In this document: positions 33,601-43,308 of the stretch, piece after piece
How positions within the stretch are numbered: position 1 is the first letter of the stretch
Layout: each line of letters opens with the position of its first letter
Origin: Undaria pinnatifida
Lineage: Eukaryota; Sar; Phaeophyceae; Laminariales; Alariaceae
Length of the DNA: 64,000 nucleotides
Reading direction: 5' to 3'
NCBI GenBank assembly: GCA_012845835.1
Contig: JABAKD010000008.1
Coordinates: forward strand, 12,292,480-12,356,479
The notes under the pieces: generated by a model
Database searches by the model: none
Told to the model about the DNA's origin: nothing
Seen by the model: only the letters and a program-made list of their open reading frames with translations
Position numbers and translations under genes: made by a program

Positions 33601-35858
33601 CGGATGCCCTCGGCGACGCTGCTGAGTTGCGATTCGCGGATTCCGTCGCGCGTTATTCACATGCCGATTGGAAGCGCGAACAACACGCAGAGCCGACGTG
33701 CCACGCCACGATACGTTACATCTCTATCGGCCGGCCGTCGGTCCTGCCACCGGACTTCTTGGCATGCTACCCCTCGCCCAAGCGTCCCTCTCTCTCAGAC
33801 ATCCAGGAACTGGCGGATAAGGGTCGACTACATACAACCGACGACGACTTTGTCCTACTCGTCCGTAAACCGACACTCCCGCCAACAAGCTCTGACAAAC
33901 CGAACTCTGTGGGGCGAGCTGCTTGCTTGCTAAACAACGAGCCAGTTCGCATCTACGTTCCCCTGCTCATGCGCCCTTGGATCATGCAAGCTTGCCACTC
34001 GACGGCCTCCTGCCACCTTGGCACCATGCGCACGTTGCGCATGCTGGAGCGTTCTTATTGGTGGATTGGCATGAGTGTGTGCACCCGGTGGTGGCTTCGC
34101 CACTGCTTGAAGTGCCAAGCGCGAAAAACCCCACGGCTGACTGTCCACTGGCCCATCACCACAATGCCTCTGCCAGAAGGTCCAGGTATCGCCGTCAGTG
34201 TTGACTCCTTCGGCCCCCTTCCGGTCACACCGCGAGGCAACACCTACATCGTGCTGTTCACCGATCCCTTCAGTCGTCGGGCCGACATGTTCCCCGTCAG
34301 TGCCGCTGAGTTCACCGCGGAAGGTACAGCCAATATCCTGGTGAACCAATACATCCCCTTGTGGGGGTGCCCGCGCACCATACTCTCGGACAACGGACTG
34401 CAGTTCTGCTCCAAGCTTTCACAAGCTGTATATCAGCTGTTAGGTGTACACAAGCTTGCTACAAGCTCCTACCATCCCAACTGTAACGGGGGTGTTGAGC
34501 GGGTAAATCACACTATGGCACAAATGCTGGCTATGGTCGTCAACGAGCGACAAGACGACTGGGACTCGCATCTGCCCCACGTTGAATTCGCTTACAACAA
34601 CTCTGTCAGCGCGGCGACCGGTTTGGCGCCCAACGAGGTCCACATGGGCAGACTCCCACGGCTCCCCCTGACGATTTTCGACCGCAAAGGTCTCGTGGGA
34701 CACCAGAGTCTGGCCCGTGACCACCTGGCCTATTGCGATTTGGCCACCGACCGTCAAAAGCGCGCGAACGACATTGTCCGCGCACACCACGCCCTCACCG
34801 TTTCCCGTGTTAACCGCAGAAACTCCGCCCTCGCCGACGCGCTGCGTCCAGCACCTAATTTCACTGTGGGTGGTTGGGCATGGGTATACAATTCTGCCTC
34901 TACCATCCGCCAGGGTGTGAAAGCGAATACCGACGCCAAGGTACTCAAGGCCAAACTCGCGCTTAACTGGACGGGCCCATACAAGGTCCTGGCCGTCGGT
35001 CCCTGCTCCGCCGCCGAGACCCCGGACGGCTCGCCGCTCGGGAGCAACCTCCTTTATTTGGATCTCCCTTCCGACCTGCCTGGTTCGGACGCTCGTCGGC
35101 GTGTGGCTATTGAGCGCTGCAAACCCTGTGCCAACCCCCACGACAGCGGGGACATGCCCAAATACCTACCGGCGGGGCTGACACAGTATGTGCTCAACAA
35201 GTTTTCCAAGAAGTCCCCGCCGTACCACGTCACTCAAGACGACGTTTCGACTCCCCTCCAACGGCTGGAGGTGGAGCAGATCACTGGTCATCAGTCGGTA
35301 CGGGGGCGAGGTGGCGTCATCGCGGTGCTATACAAGACGCATTGGGCGGGACTCTCCGAACCGTCCTGGGAGCGGGAAATGGACCTTCACCTCTCCCGCT
35401 CCCACATCTTGCGTTATTGGGCCGGAACCCCGGACCAGCACCGCCAAACCAACCGCCTTTACCGCCGAATGCGGATCGGGGCGGCACAGCGTGAGCTCTC
35501 CCGCAACAACGGGGAACGTTTCCTAGCGCCGGGCTACGCCTGTGTTTCCCGCACCGATTGGCTCCGTCGCTACCACGACACCGTACTTCCTAAGGGAGCC
35601 CACTTTTGGTACAAGGGAGACGATGGTTTATGGTGGCTAGGAAAAATCAGCGCGAGCACTACCGAGGACAAGGTATACCTGGTCCGCTTTCTGGACGACC
35701 CGGGACCGATTAAACTCCCTCTTCACCCGGCGCGCTACACGACTTCAACGGGAGCCGTACGAGGCTCTTGGTGCTTGCAAGTTCACATCGCTAGTGCGTT
35801 TCCTCGGGGAATCCAACGTAACGTAGACGAATCTCGAGGCGCGGCCGTGGCCAGTTGA
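30657..35858 (+). CDS. Ty3/gypsy Pol: protease remnant, RT, RNase H, integrase, chromodomain, Tudor-like tail
   Basis: One frame of 1733 codons from an in-frame GTG (first ATG at 30687); the frame is open from the LTR edge, so the true start is uncertain. Residues 11-25 hold MQHAVLLGRD, the C-terminal LLGRD block of a retroviral-type aspartic protease; the DTG active site is absent. Reverse transcriptase covers about 265-500 (PKKSGGVRITVNYKKLN, FSLFDLVSSFHQI, YLDD at 431-434). RNase H covers about 580-700 with D586, E628 and D653. A proline-rich linker follows (about 780-1000). Integrase has H1114, H1120, C1150, C1153 and the D1183, D1245, E1281 triad (35 residues between the last two). A chromodomain lies at about 1535-1590 (LEVEQI...YKTHWAGLSEPSWE). 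A Tudor-like segment lies at about 1647-1695. It copies the element through RNA and inserts cDNA into chromatin; capsid and protease must be supplied from elsewhere. Confidence 0.93.
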   Translation: MWACVVPPSVMQHAVLLGRDSWMRFNTRSYRALPPRPLDNRVLGELTLSHHATAGVAAYAVDPAASNGAFHLRYDGSTGVSLSDEPQLLEVNLVRNNGSPALTGHYLVDILPQPDVLSGQKHFVASGRQVLPVIGVADLEPGDLIGVADAPLLRIPLGALQHPIKAAGPHPGQTSDSQVSAVASPTGAEEIVPAVPSPSPTLMERLNPVQRSAFLRVWARLPPHLREIAFDLHDPGWDPPTIEQLGDVLCDFSDVFSTSKTDFGSCSLMPFEISVPEGSAPVTSRPHRINPILAREVDATLNQYLAAGLIQHSTSPYSSPLVVIPKKSGGVRITVNYKKLNQISKLGQLPIPRVDQVLDSLGSGRVFSLFDLVSSFHQITAHKDTVPLTAFCTPTGLYEWLVMPQGSSASPGWFVKVINEVIKGLTQVAAYLDDVIVFDSDPVTHVRTIRSLFERLRKHNLKLSPSKARLGATDANFLGHSISPAGLRPNSEKVSALTNMPMPTDVKQVRALMGGINYYRKFLPDLSKRLRPINALLRKGVKFVFTPDMEKLVREILAELTTSPVLVFPDWDAVADGTRPFHVYCDACIDGFGAALEQEQTDGSIKPIAYISRATLDSEKHWTPLDLEAGSIVWALKRLRGYLWGTKFRIFSDHKALENIGKVGNHNGRVQRWLEFLTAFDYTLEYRKGSANGNADFLSRLPEPATEHDRNGSTSLTPVEDGGIYLIRACGLYTPSSPIPGVGLGGLMPRTESNALGGLPLTLTDFCDFRTHGPRMRLDDLPPPSRRFVARVSASTATVDSSPGRGGGSRTADYNSASVFAVPIVTNEDSAEAPAVTTSVAQPTPSRSSVQGTNPVKPMGPTASVPTSPGSPAPQTMTPFSDRISTRTRRRSATAAGKAPPAVDYGFGPGGVPQSSPRRVTTPPRARRPRPAPPVAATPTLADPPARTVPLPSDHDHAEPMGTPLLRLTPPPGETPATLTRSDALGDAAELRFADSVARYSHADWKREQHAEPTCHATIRYISIGRPSVLPPDFLACYPSPKRPSLSDIQELADKGRLHTTDDDFVLLVRKPTLPPTSSDKPNSVGRAACLLNNEPVRIYVPLLMRPWIMQACHSTASCHLGTMRTLRMLERSYWWIGMSVCTRWWLRHCLKCQARKTPRLTVHWPITTMPLPEGPGIAVSVDSFGPLPVTPRGNTYIVLFTDPFSRRADMFPVSAAEFTAEGTANILVNQYIPLWGCPRTILSDNGLQFCSKLSQAVYQLLGVHKLATSSYHPNCNGGVERVNHTMAQMLAMVVNERQDDWDSHLPHVEFAYNNSVSAATGLAPNEVHMGRLPRLPLTIFDRKGLVGHQSLARDHLAYCDLATDRQKRANDIVRAHHALTVSRVNRRNSALADALRPAPNFTVGGWAWVYNSASTIRQGVKANTDAKVLKAKLALNWTGPYKVLAVGPCSAAETPDGSPLGSNLLYLDLPSDLPGSDARRRVAIERCKPCANPHDSGDMPKYLPAGLTQYVLNKFSKKSPPYHVTQDDVSTPLQRLEVEQITGHQSVRGRGGVIAVLYKTHWAGLSEPSWEREMDLHLSRSHILRYWAGTPDQHRQTNRLYRRMRIGAAQRELSRNNGERFLAPGYACVSRTDWLRRYHDTVLPKGAHFWYKGDDGLWWLGKISASTTEDKVYLVRFLDDPGPIKLPLHPARYTTSTGAVRGSWCLQVHIASAFPRGIQRNVDESRGAAVAS

Positions 35859-36717
35859 CTTCCAAGCCACCACCGCTTCTCGATAGTTCTTCATCTTTTT
35901 GAGGTATGAGTTTTGCGTCTTTGTCTTTGGGTCGTTCGTAGTGTCCTGAGGGTCTTCATCGAGTTTTGGGGCGGTTCTTTCCATTTTTTTTTCTGTCCTG
36001 CCGAACCCCCTGCTCAGTGCCGGGTCAGGGTTCGGGTAAAACGCCGCTATCTGAGGCGCAGGGTTGCCGTTTTTTTTTGTCATAGTTCAAATTCACCCTG
36101 CCGACGCCCTCCTCAGCCCAGAGCCGGGGGGCGACCAGTGTACGGGTCTGTGTGTCTTCTTTTATGTTTTGTGTGTTGTATTTGTTCTGCTTTGTTTTTT
36201 TTTCGTCTAAACACTTCCTCCCCTAGCGAGGCTGTAGGTGTTGACACCTTCCATCCCGGGTATTCGTCGCTTCCCCGTCTAACCCCCCCGCCTTGCCGAT
36301 GGCCCGCGGGAGGTTTGTCGCATGACTTCTCCCTTGTGTTAGCGCCTGTGTCCCCCTCTATATCGACGAGGGCTCGCCTCGCCATAGTACCTTTTTTGTG
36401 ATTGGTTTACCGTAGAGCCTTTCCTGCCCCCCCCCGCCACACCGGCGGCATGCGGCAGGTTCTAGAGCCTTTTCTGCCCCCCCCGCCACACCGGCGGCAT
36501 GCGGCAGGTTTTTGATGGGTGACTATTGCCTTGCTGTAGGGTCTGCTTTTCTTTCTACTGCTTTTCTTCGCGTGTTCCTGGCTCCATAGCCAGACGGTTA
36601 GAGGTGTGGGAGTGGGGTTTGAGGAGCCGCATCTTCGACTCATGGTCTAGTTCGTAGAACCGGAGTTTCCCCGAATCTCCCATGTTTCTGCATATGCGAC
36701 TCATCAGGGTGGGCTAG
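35859..36717 (+). other. Retrotransposon 3' non-coding tail
   Basis: No open frame continues. A 50-bp unit (TAGAGCCTTTCCTGCCCCCC, GCCACACCGGCGGCATGCGG) is duplicated at 36413-36462 and 36463-36510. A short purine tract AGGGTGGG (36706-36713) just before the 3' LTR is the only candidate polypurine tract and is weak. Confidence 0.7.
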
Positions 36718-36986
36718 TGTTAAGATACGGCCTCGAAAGGCCTGTAGGTATCCGAATTTGAGATCATTTGGATGGGTTTCGTATGATAAGGTTGGCGTTT
36801 TATATTCGGGGAAGTTAGGAAGTAGATCGGAGGCACGCGCCTCCGATCTCAGAAGCTATCCCGGGCTCTGGTGGAAACGAATAAAGCTACATCTCTACGA
36901 AGGAACGAAAGTGAGTACTCTCCGAGGACCTACCCAATTGGCAGACCTGCAGGGGGCACTCTGTGTCCCCCACCATTAATTTAACA
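36718..36986 (+). repeat. 3' LTR
   Basis: 269 bp, identical to the 5' LTR except at two bases, and followed by TTGG, which matches the four bases before the 5' LTR. Confidence 0.95.
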
Positions 36987-37023
36987 TTGGGGCGTGAAAC
37001 CATATGATGATCACATGGTTGGA

Positions 37024-37323
37024 GGCGTGCTACGATAGAGGTTCATACTTTTTTTTTTTTTTCTGCAACAAGGTTCCTCAAAATTTGGGAGGCTTAAGAC
37101 CCCTCTCTTCCCAAAAACCGATTTTTTGGATGAAAAACAAAACTCGCTACGTCCGAATAAAAATAAAAGTTCAACATCTGGTCTAGGGGTGCACGACGAG
37201 AATCATGACCAAAAATGGCGTGTTTTTTTCCGACGATTTTGGCTCTATTCTAGAAGCATTACCGTCATCCAGAAAAAAAAAAGCCAAAAAAAAGGTATGC
37301 CTCTACCTACCGTAGCATGCGTC
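37024..37323 (-). mobile_element. MITE-A copy 7
   Basis: GGCGTGCTACGATAGAGGTT, AATTTGGGAGGCTTAAGACC, GTGCACGACGAGAATCATG, CCGACGATTTTGG; end CTACCTACCGTAGCATGCGT. It lies 37 bp downstream of the retrotransposon. Confidence 0.85.
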
Positions 37324-37906
37324 GATGTCACGTTCACGTCAAGAGCCATCACCCAGATGGTCTGTTGATGTAGGTGACGTGGAGCGGTTGGTCCGTCATC
37401 AGCAGAGCCCCCCCACATCGTTCACTGCTGCTTCACTTCTGTCCTGTTCTGCCGCGTTCCCCGCTCTTCTAGACTTTGTCTCTCTTCGCGTTCCTTTCGT
37501 ATATAGAGTATGATGTAAGCCTTGAGTTTAGCCGGCGAGCCTATATTGGAGAGGTAATAACGACACCGGGACCATGAGGAGAACGCTTCCCAATACCGAC
37601 AACCCTGCACTCTCCTCGGGATCACCTCTTGACACCAGCCGGCGCCGGGGCACAGCACCCAAGCTGGGTTCCGAATGCAAATTACTACGCACACAGTCGA
37701 GGGTCAGGAGCATTGCTGCCTGGTCTGTCCTCTGCTTGCTGCATCTTCGACGGCGGTGGTACCCATACCGACATCATCGCCTTCTTAACAGCCCCCCAGG
37801 GTACCTAAAACCAAAGCAGAATGGGCAAAGAAAAAAAGGGAAGAATAGAAAACAAGAAAAGACGCAAAAAGAAAGGGGAAAAAACAGGGCTTGTTCACGG
37901 ACATTC
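37324..37906. other. Spacer between MITE-A copies 7 and 8
   Basis: No gene called. The block at 37670-37740 (GCTGGGTTCCGAATG, GGAGCATTGCTGCCTGGTC) resembles 30070-30140 left of the retrotransposon, so it may be a diverged dispersed repeat. Confidence 0.4.
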
Positions 37907-38184
37907 CGACGCGCGCTACGGTAGAGATGTGCGCGCCACGTTTTTTTTTTCTAATACTACTCCTCAATTTGGGAACTTGAGACCTCTCCCTCCCAAAAAC
38001 GAATCTGGACGTATTTAAAACTGCTGACAGGATGAAAAGGCCCATGTGGCCTCTCGGTACACGACGATAATTACGCAAGGAGAAGAACGATTTTTTTTTC
38101 AGACGATTCGGGGCTAAGGAGGATCGCCATTCAGAAACGAAAGTCTCCAAAATTGATTCGTACCTTTCTACCGTAGCACGCGTC
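37907..38184 (-). mobile_element. MITE-A copy 8
   Basis: GACGCGCGCTACGGTAGAGA, CTCAATTTGGGAACTTGAGA, CATGTGGCCTCTCGGTACAC, GGCTAAGGAGGATCGCC; end CTACCGTAGCACGCGTC. It abuts the GGGTC satellite directly. Confidence 0.85.
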
Positions 38185-38670
38185 ATGACCCGACCCGCGG
38201 GTCGGGTCAGGGGTGTTTCAAAATGTCGCGGGTCGGGTCGGGTCGGGTCGGGTCGGGTCGGGTCGGGTCGGGTCGGGTCGGGTCCGGTCGGGTCGGGTCG
38301 GGTCCGGTCGGGTCGGGTCCGGTCGGGTCGGGTCGGGTCGGGTCGGGTCGGGTCGGGTCGGGTCGGGTCGGGTCGGGTCGGGTCGGGTCGGGTCGGGTCG
38401 GGTCGGGTCGGGTCGGGTCGGGTCCGGTCGGGTCGGGTCGGGTCGGGTCGGGTCACTATGTTTTAAGATCTCACGGGTCGGGTCGGGTCTGGTCAAGAAT
38501 GGTTTGGAATCTCGCGAGTCGGGTCGGGTCGGGTCAAGAGGTTTCAAAATCTCGCTGGTCGGGCCGGGTCGGGCCTCAAGAGGTTTGGAAATCTCTCGGG
38601 GATCGGGTCGGGTCATGAGCCGCGAGATACGGGTCACTCGCGGGTCAAGCCACCATGACCCGTGGGTTGT
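38185..38670 (+). repeat. GGGTC pentanucleotide satellite and its higher-order flank
   Basis: 38223-38455 is almost pure GGGTC with occasional GGTCC units. 38456-38670 is made of about 45-bp units joining AAGAGGTTTCAAAATCTCGC to two to four GGGTC pentamers. Confidence 0.97.
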
Positions 38671-39689
38671 TTTTTTGCTGACTCGCGGGTCGAACCCGCG
38701 GATCGGCCTGCGGGTTCGCCTTGTTCATACTTACAGCTGCCTACCTGAGGGCCCTTATCGTGCTAGCGCTCCGCGGGCCAGACACGCGGAGCCGACCCGC
38801 GGGTCCAAAAATGATACAAAACTTGCCACTTCCTGCACTCGAATGCCACCTCTCGTGCCGATACTCCGATCGCGTGTCATCGTAGCTTCCAGGACAATCA
38901 TACCATGCAGTAAATTTTTCTCATAATACCAGGCATGAAGCATAACGCAAATCTCTTGTCGGATGACACCGTAGCCATTGTGCAGGTATAGCGTCACCCA
39001 TCCAAGTCCACTACCAAAAGCCAGGTAGGTCTCGCACTCTTGCCGAGTACAGCAACAAAGACGTCACGAACATGACAGTACAAGAACCCATGCACACGAC
39101 GTTCTTATGTACATAAAATACCCCGCAAGAATCGCCATATCAGTACGAAATAGGACCAAAAATGAAAAGGCAAGAAAAGCAGCCGTCGAAGTAGCAGCAG
39201 CAGCGGCAGCATCAGCAGCAGCAGCCGACCCCAGACTCTTGTGGATCGCAGCCCCTGCTGACTGACCTACCTCCCCAGCTGTGGGCTTGCTGCCGGAGAC
39301 GGCTCAGCTAGGTTGCTTGCCCCGGCGGGAGACTGTGTATAGCTAGCTCGCTCGTCGGGGCGGAAGCGGAAGCCACCGGGTTAGAGCTGTCGGATCGACC
39401 AGAGGGTCTAGAGCGCTATTCGGGCACGCGGCTAAGCGTGGGTGTGTGGGTTGCGCTCTTCCTCGTTTTTCGCACGCACACCATAAAATACTGCAAAAAC
39501 ATACGTACGGTAAAAAACCAGAGAGAACGACATCCTGGGAAAAGTACGAGGGACCAAGGACCAACCAACCGACCGACCAAGGTATGCGTATGCTTTTGAC
39601 CCGTGACTTTTCGACTTTGACCCGCGTGAGATACATCATGGATCCAGTCGACCCAACCCGTATGAAACCCGCGCCTCATGGGTCATTCG
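38671..39689. other. Spacer between the two halves of the satellite
   Basis: Non-repetitive apart from AGC triplets (39185-39230). I see no gene. Confidence 0.5.
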
Positions 39690-39838
39690 GAGTGTGGCGG
39701 GTCGGGTCGGGTTGGGTCTCAACAGGCTTTAAAACCTCGCCGGTCGGGTCGGGTGGGGTCAGGAGGTTTTCAAATCTCGCGGGTGGTCGGGTCGGGTCAA
39801 GAGTGTCAAAATCTCGCGGGTCGGTCGGGTCGGGTCAG
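39690..39838 (+). repeat. Higher-order GGGTC units, plus orientation
   Basis: Three to four units with AGGAGGTTTTCAAATCTCGC plus GGGTC pentamers, ending at the palindromic switch point 39828-39853. Confidence 0.9.
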
Positions 39839-39840
39839 CT

Positions 39841-40506
39841 GACCCGACCCGACCCGACCCGACCCGACCCGACCCGACCCGACCCGACCCGACCCGACCC
39901 GACCCGATCCGACCCGACCCGACCCGACCCGACCCGACCCGACCCGACCCGACCCGACCCGACCCGACCCGACCCGACCCGACCCGACCCGACCCGACCC
40001 GACCCGACCCGACCCGACCCGACCCGACCCGACCCGACCCGACCCGACCCGACCCGACCCGACCCGACCCGACCCGACCCGACCCGACCCGACCCGACCC
40101 GACCCGACCCGACCCGACCCGACCCGACCCGACCCGACCCGACCCGACCCGACCCGACCCGACCCGACCCGACCCGACCCGACCCGACCCGACCCGACCC
40201 GACCCGACCCGACCCGACCCGACCCGACCCGACCCGACCCGACCCGACCCGACCCGACCCGATCCGACCCGACCCGACTCGACCCGACCCGACCCGACTC
40301 GACCCGACCCGACCCGATCCGACCCGACCCGACCCGACCCGACCCGACCCGACCCGACCCGACCCGACCCGACCCGACCCGACCCGACCCGACCCGACCC
40401 GACCCGACCCGACCCGACCCGACCCGACCCGACCCGACCCGACCCGACCCGACCCGACCCGACCCGACCCGACCCGACCCGACCCGACCCGACCCGACCC
40501 GACCCG
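39841..40506 (+). repeat. GACCC pentanucleotide satellite, 666 bp
   Basis: About 133 units of GACCC, with only a handful of variants (GATCC at about 39906, 40261 and 40316; GACTC at about 40276 and 40296). It is the reverse complement of the array at 38.2 kb. All six frames stay open because the period is 5, so the Arg-Pro-Asp/Val-Gly-Ser-Gly frames are artefacts. Confidence 0.98.
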
Positions 40507-41235
40507 TGAGGTTTGACCTGAACCGTAAACAGGCCTGTAAAAAAAAACGCGGAAGAGAAAAGGGGAACACTGGTTCAGCGAGGACCCACGAGGACCCACA
40601 ATACTGGTGGTGGTATTACAGTACCGCAGTATCGGGTGACGCTTCGACGCCGGGAAGGATGGAGCAGGCGACCCAAATAACAAAAGCAAAAACAAAACAC
40701 AAGATTGAAAGAGTAGCGCTTGTTGAGGCTGCATAGACAGGTGCTACCGATACTAACTAGTCGGCCTGGGGCCTTGCTACCCTGTCTGCCGTCTCCTTCT
40801 TGCTTACTTCAACAGCGGTTTCCCTACTCCCCCCCCACCCCCCTTTTCGGCATTTTATGCGTGTCACGCATCCGGGATGCACGGCGCTTCCGAGCTCCTG
40901 TTCTCCTTCTCTACGTGGCACCTGGCCGTGAACCGTTCGGCTGCTTCGAGAGGATTCCCCGGCACCCGCTTTCCCGCCCTCTTTGCTGCATGGGCCCATC
41001 AGTATGGTTTCAACTCCAACACTGCCGTAGGAAATCTCCTATGGAACCTTCGGGGTGCATCGAAACACGGCGAGGTTCCCGTCTCTCAGGGTTCTTAGCC
41101 AGTTTTTCGGGGGACCGCCTGGTCCAGGTTTTTCCAGCCGGGGCTGTCTGCGCAAACATTATCCGACTGGGGGTAATCGCCCCTGCCTTGCTACGCTGTA
41201 CTTACATTCCCCCAGCGCAGGAGAGCCGCCGTTTT
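40507..41235. other. Intergenic, GC-rich, no gene called
   Basis: A 73-codon frame at 40877-41098 (+) has exon-like composition (FAAWAHQYGFNSNTAVGN) but no recognised motif or convincing splice sites. The longer overlapping frame simply runs into MITE-A copy 9. Confidence 0.35.
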
Positions 41236-41531
41236 GACGCGTGCTACGATATAGAGGCACGAGTCACTTTTCGTCTGAAACGGTTTATGAAAATGACGAG
41301 GCTCTTTAACCCAAAATCGTCCCGAAAATCGGCAAATTTTTTTGTATTGGTTCTCGCGTGTTGTGTACTCAGAGGCCACATGGGATTTTTTATAATCTGG
41401 TACTACGCGAATCAGTTTTATTTTTCTCGCAATGAGTTAATTGGGAGAGGTCTTGAGCTAGCTGCCAAATTGAGGGGTAGCATTAGAAAAAAAAAGTGGT
41501 GCGTACACCTCTATCTACCGTAGCCCGCGCT
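41236..41531 (+). mobile_element. MITE-A copy 9
   Basis: GACGCGTGCTACGATATAGA, CTTTTCGTCTGAAACGGT, CCCAAAATCGTCC, GTTGTGTACTCAGAGGCCAC, GGGAGAGGTCTTGAGCTAGC; end CTACCGTAGCCCGCG. Confidence 0.85.
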
Positions 41532-41559
41532 GTTTTCCAGAGGTGGTCGTTTCGATGCC

Positions 41560-41745
41560 TTCGCATTTCGTGTGTATCTTTCCAATTTTCGGCACGACTC
41601 GTCGGTGTCCCCTTGGTTCGGGTTGCGTGCGGACTCGCGAATGCCTTCCAAGTCATATTTCGGCGGGGTGAGATATTGAGCTCCTCACATTAGGAGAGCT
41701 CAGAAAAATATTGGAAAATCTTCTGCAGTTTTCACCCCCTACCCC
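41560..41745 (+). repeat. Interspersed repeat B copy
   Basis: GGTTCGGGTTGCGTGCGGAC, TCGCGAATGCCTTCCAAGTC, GCGGGGTGAGATATTGAGC, TCCTCACATTAGGAG and CTTCTGCAGTTTTCACCCC parallel 1.0-1.2 kb. Confidence 0.6.
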
Positions 41746-42104
41746 GTAGGATGGCTCTGCTCTGTAGATTGGCTATATAGTAGAGGGTGCGCTAACAATC
41801 CCGTTCTACGGCGTTCGTTCTACTGAGTTGAAAGGGGACTCTTCCCAGCAACTACGTGTACGGCAACCCCACCAACGCCGCGCAGCGCCAACAATCAGAA
41901 CGTTCGATGATGGCAGCAACGCATGATTATTTACGGGGACTTTCGAAAGTTTTGGGGAGCCAGCACGGGGCGAGGTTGTTGGGTAGGTACTACTACACAG
42001 AGGTAGTGAACTGCCTGTACCTGCTGGTATTGCTGTAGTTTATGGCTGAGTTTTGCTGGTATTACAGCACTCGATGGCCCATCTCAACTGGGTGTTGACG
42101 CGCG

Positions 42105-42270
42105 GCGAGCTTCTTCTGGACAAGCCGTGGTCACAGGTACTCTTCCTTCTCTCCCCCCGCCCCCCCGGCGCACGCCCCTCGGTTAGGATTTTATCGAGCA
42201 GAAGGTTCAACACATCCTCCCATCCATGCCCACACTGCTCGTCTATTTTCATCGAGTTTAGCTGTTAATA
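42105..42270 (+). repeat. Interspersed repeat D copy
   Basis: CTTCTTCTGGACAAGCCGTG, GTCACAGGTACTCTTCC, a C-run and CTGCTCGTC..TTTTCATCGAG. It is followed about 150 bp later by repeat E, the same order as at 13.66-14.72 kb. Confidence 0.6.
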
Positions 42271-42419
42271 GCTCATCGTGTTCTCGCACATTCAGATTTA
42301 TGGTTGGTGGCGATGCCACGTAGACATATACTACTTACTCGCATCACTGTAGTATACGATACAGCGAACGATAACACGAAAACACACGGCGAATGAGCGC
42401 AATATCTTATTTTATAAAA

Positions 42420-42790
42420 ACAAGGACGTCAGTCGTGAGTTCGACGAATTTCAGGTCAATACTCACCTTTTCAAGCTGCGTTGTTGGTACTTACTTGTAA
42501 TATACTATCATATATGGGTGAGTTTCTGTTAGGAGGGGTCCTATTTCTTGTTGACTAGACTACAATGGCAAGTGGTGGTATTTTTACTTTAGGTGGGGAA
42601 TTTTGAGCTAGATCGAACATCACATACATCTATTTTATAAATTAAAATGTAGTCTAGTCTATTACTACTGTAGTTTCCACTATACTTATCTATCATATGT
42701 GTGGTAGGCGGTTAATTTTGTTTTTTCTCGCCCCCGGCTTTAATATCGGGAGGAGTACGAATACAGAATAGTATTAGTTATCTTATATGT
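42420..42790 (+). repeat. Interspersed repeat E, copy 2
   Basis: GACGTCAGTCGTGAGTTCGA, TCAATACTCACCTTTTCAAG, ACAATGGCAAGTGGTGG, GGGAATTTTGAGCTAGATCG, TTTAATATCGGGAGGAGTAC. Highly similar to 49.21-49.56 kb. Confidence 0.8.
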
Positions 42791-43077
42791 TACTCTTAAT
42801 GATATCTTATTATTACACGCGCACGTCGGACAGATCACCATGTCATTACATTGAAGAAACCCCACTTGATGGTTTAAGTAAATATTTCGGGGAAGATCTG
42901 GGTCTGTATGGAATAGCTCGAGTTACGCGGTGGGAGCCGTACGATGTGCATGATCTAAGAGTGTTTTCAGAGGGTTGGATTCTTTAACTTGGATATGTAC
43001 CAGGTACACGCTCGTTAGAATATATATATGCAGATCACGGTGGCACATCTCATGACCGCAGATTCAAGCCCTACTGT

Positions 43078-43180
43078 ATGTATGTAGACAATCTAGACCG
43101 TGATCTGTCCTACTGCTGTGAATAGACAATCTAGATCGCGATCTGTCCTACCGTAGGTGATCTAGATTGATTGTGATCTG
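43078..43180 (+). repeat. About 48-bp tandem repeat
   Basis: TAGACAATCTAGACCGTGAT + CTGTCCTAC occurs twice and a third, partial unit ends in ATTGTGATCTG. CTAGATC palindromes recur. Confidence 0.8.
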
Positions 43181-43308
43181 CTCTATTATTATTCATAAGC
43201 GGCGTGAATCTTTATCCACGAGGCGACTAATAATACTTTAAACCTGGTACTACTGCTGTATCAATAGGGAGAGAGGGCGCACAGTAGTACAAGCAAAGAT
43301 GTCGGTTG

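Larger units (their letters stand above)
30335..36986 (+). mobile_element. Ty3/gypsy chromovirus LTR retrotransposon, gag-less, recent
   Basis: Complete structure: 5' LTR 30335-30603, putative primer-binding site, one long pol frame, a non-coding tail of 860 bp, and 3' LTR 36718-36986. Both LTRs are 269 bp, begin TGTTAA and end TTAACA, and differ at only two positions (A/G near the GGATGG block, T/G near the TTAGGAA block). A 4-bp direct repeat TTGG flanks the element. The long frame has no stop or frameshift, so the insertion looks young. Only 54 bp separate the LTR from the first GTG used below, leaving no room for gag; see the pol entry. Confidence 0.95.

Noticed and set aside
39446-40734. 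Very long open frames (254-356 codons) of Arg-Pro-Asp-Pro-Thr or Gly-Ser-Gly-Arg-Val
   Set aside because: They are translations of the 5-bp GACCC satellite, open in all six frames; no gene signal.
40720-41523. 267-codon plus-strand frame
   Set aside because: The second half is MITE-A copy 9 and the first half lacks motifs, so the continuity is fortuitous.
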